Source: Canna indica
Lineage: Eukaryota; Streptophyta; Magnoliopsida; Zingiberales; Cannaceae
Direction of reading: 5' to 3'
Assembly (NCBI GenBank): GCA_034359265.1
Contig: CP136898.1
Span: forward strand, 3,102,501-3,166,500
Length of the DNA stretch: 64,000 bases
This document shows positions 63,702-64,000 of the stretch, piece by piece. Every line of letters starts with the position of its first letter. Position 1 is the stretch's first letter. The position numbers and the translations under genes were made by a program. The notes below the pieces were generated by a model. It was not told the DNA's origin. It was given only the letters and a program-made list of their open reading frames with translations, and did not search any database.

Positions 63702-64000
63702 GTAGTTTGTTGTCTGCCTTTAAAGACCTATAAAGACCCTTTTTGCCATGTCTACTATTAAGAACTTACCAACAGTGCAAGTCTTTTAAATTTCTCTTAT
63801 GAAGTGAACTATTCTCAGTAAACTTTTTTCTTGTTTGCTTGATCTCCATCATTAATATGAGAATTGCAATTTAAACATCATGTCACTAACCAGTGATGTT
63901 GATTCTCCTCAAATTCAATAGCTATAGCTTATATATTTATAATACCATTGTTGTGATTTTGTTGTTATCAAATAAGAAAAATTAGCTTCTATAACATCTT

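Overview
The window is nuclear DNA of a flowering plant. Genes have GT-AG introns, plant-only families are present (Aux/IAA, AP2/ERF, KNOLLE syntaxin, STY-type ACT kinase) and intergenic DNA is AT-rich and full of plant transposons. Strong GC contrast between genes (GC-rich ERF, KNOLLE and H3 genes against AT-rich intron-rich genes) hints at a monocot, but this is an inference and I cannot name a species.

Layout. 1-3.8 kb: 3' part of an Aux/IAA gene (+), its EAR/domain I exon not seen, with a tandem repeat and a small hAT-like element upstream. 5.0-10.7 kb: a complete type-II prohibitin gene (-), flanked on both sides by decayed pieces of the same gene and carrying a hAT-like element in intron 2. 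10.9-15.3 kb: AT-rich dyad repeats flanking a small two-exon gene (-) with a dense W-box cluster upstream. 15.6-17.5 kb: a hAT-like element and a 5'-truncated LINE with a perfect target duplication. 20.0-21.8 kb: a two-exon group-X-like ERF gene (+). 23.4-36.9 kb: a 14-exon sterol glucosyltransferase gene (UGT80B1/TT15-like, -), whose first intron is packed with mobile DNA. 37.5-38.0 kb: a Mutator-like foldback element. 39.8-44.0 kb: soluble inorganic pyrophosphatase (+). 44.6-48.9 kb: a duplicated block, each copy holding an intronless histone H3.1-type gene and tRNA-Phe(GAA), with KNOLLE (cytokinesis syntaxin) lying between the copies and preceded by three mitosis-type MSA motifs spaced exactly 19 bp. 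50.7-56.0 kb: a nearly full-length but broken Copia element (-). 57.9-64 kb: the first 12 exons of an ACT-domain STY-type protein kinase (+), cut by the window end.

Most genes are unrelated housekeeping or regulatory loci, so no operon-like system is claimed. The one suggestive grouping is S-phase histone H3 genes bracketing an M-phase syntaxin gene. The clearest mechanistic records are transposon insertions whose target duplications can be read directly. Exon boundaries were placed by hand from splice signals and reading phase; all listed multi-exon genes keep phase across every junction.
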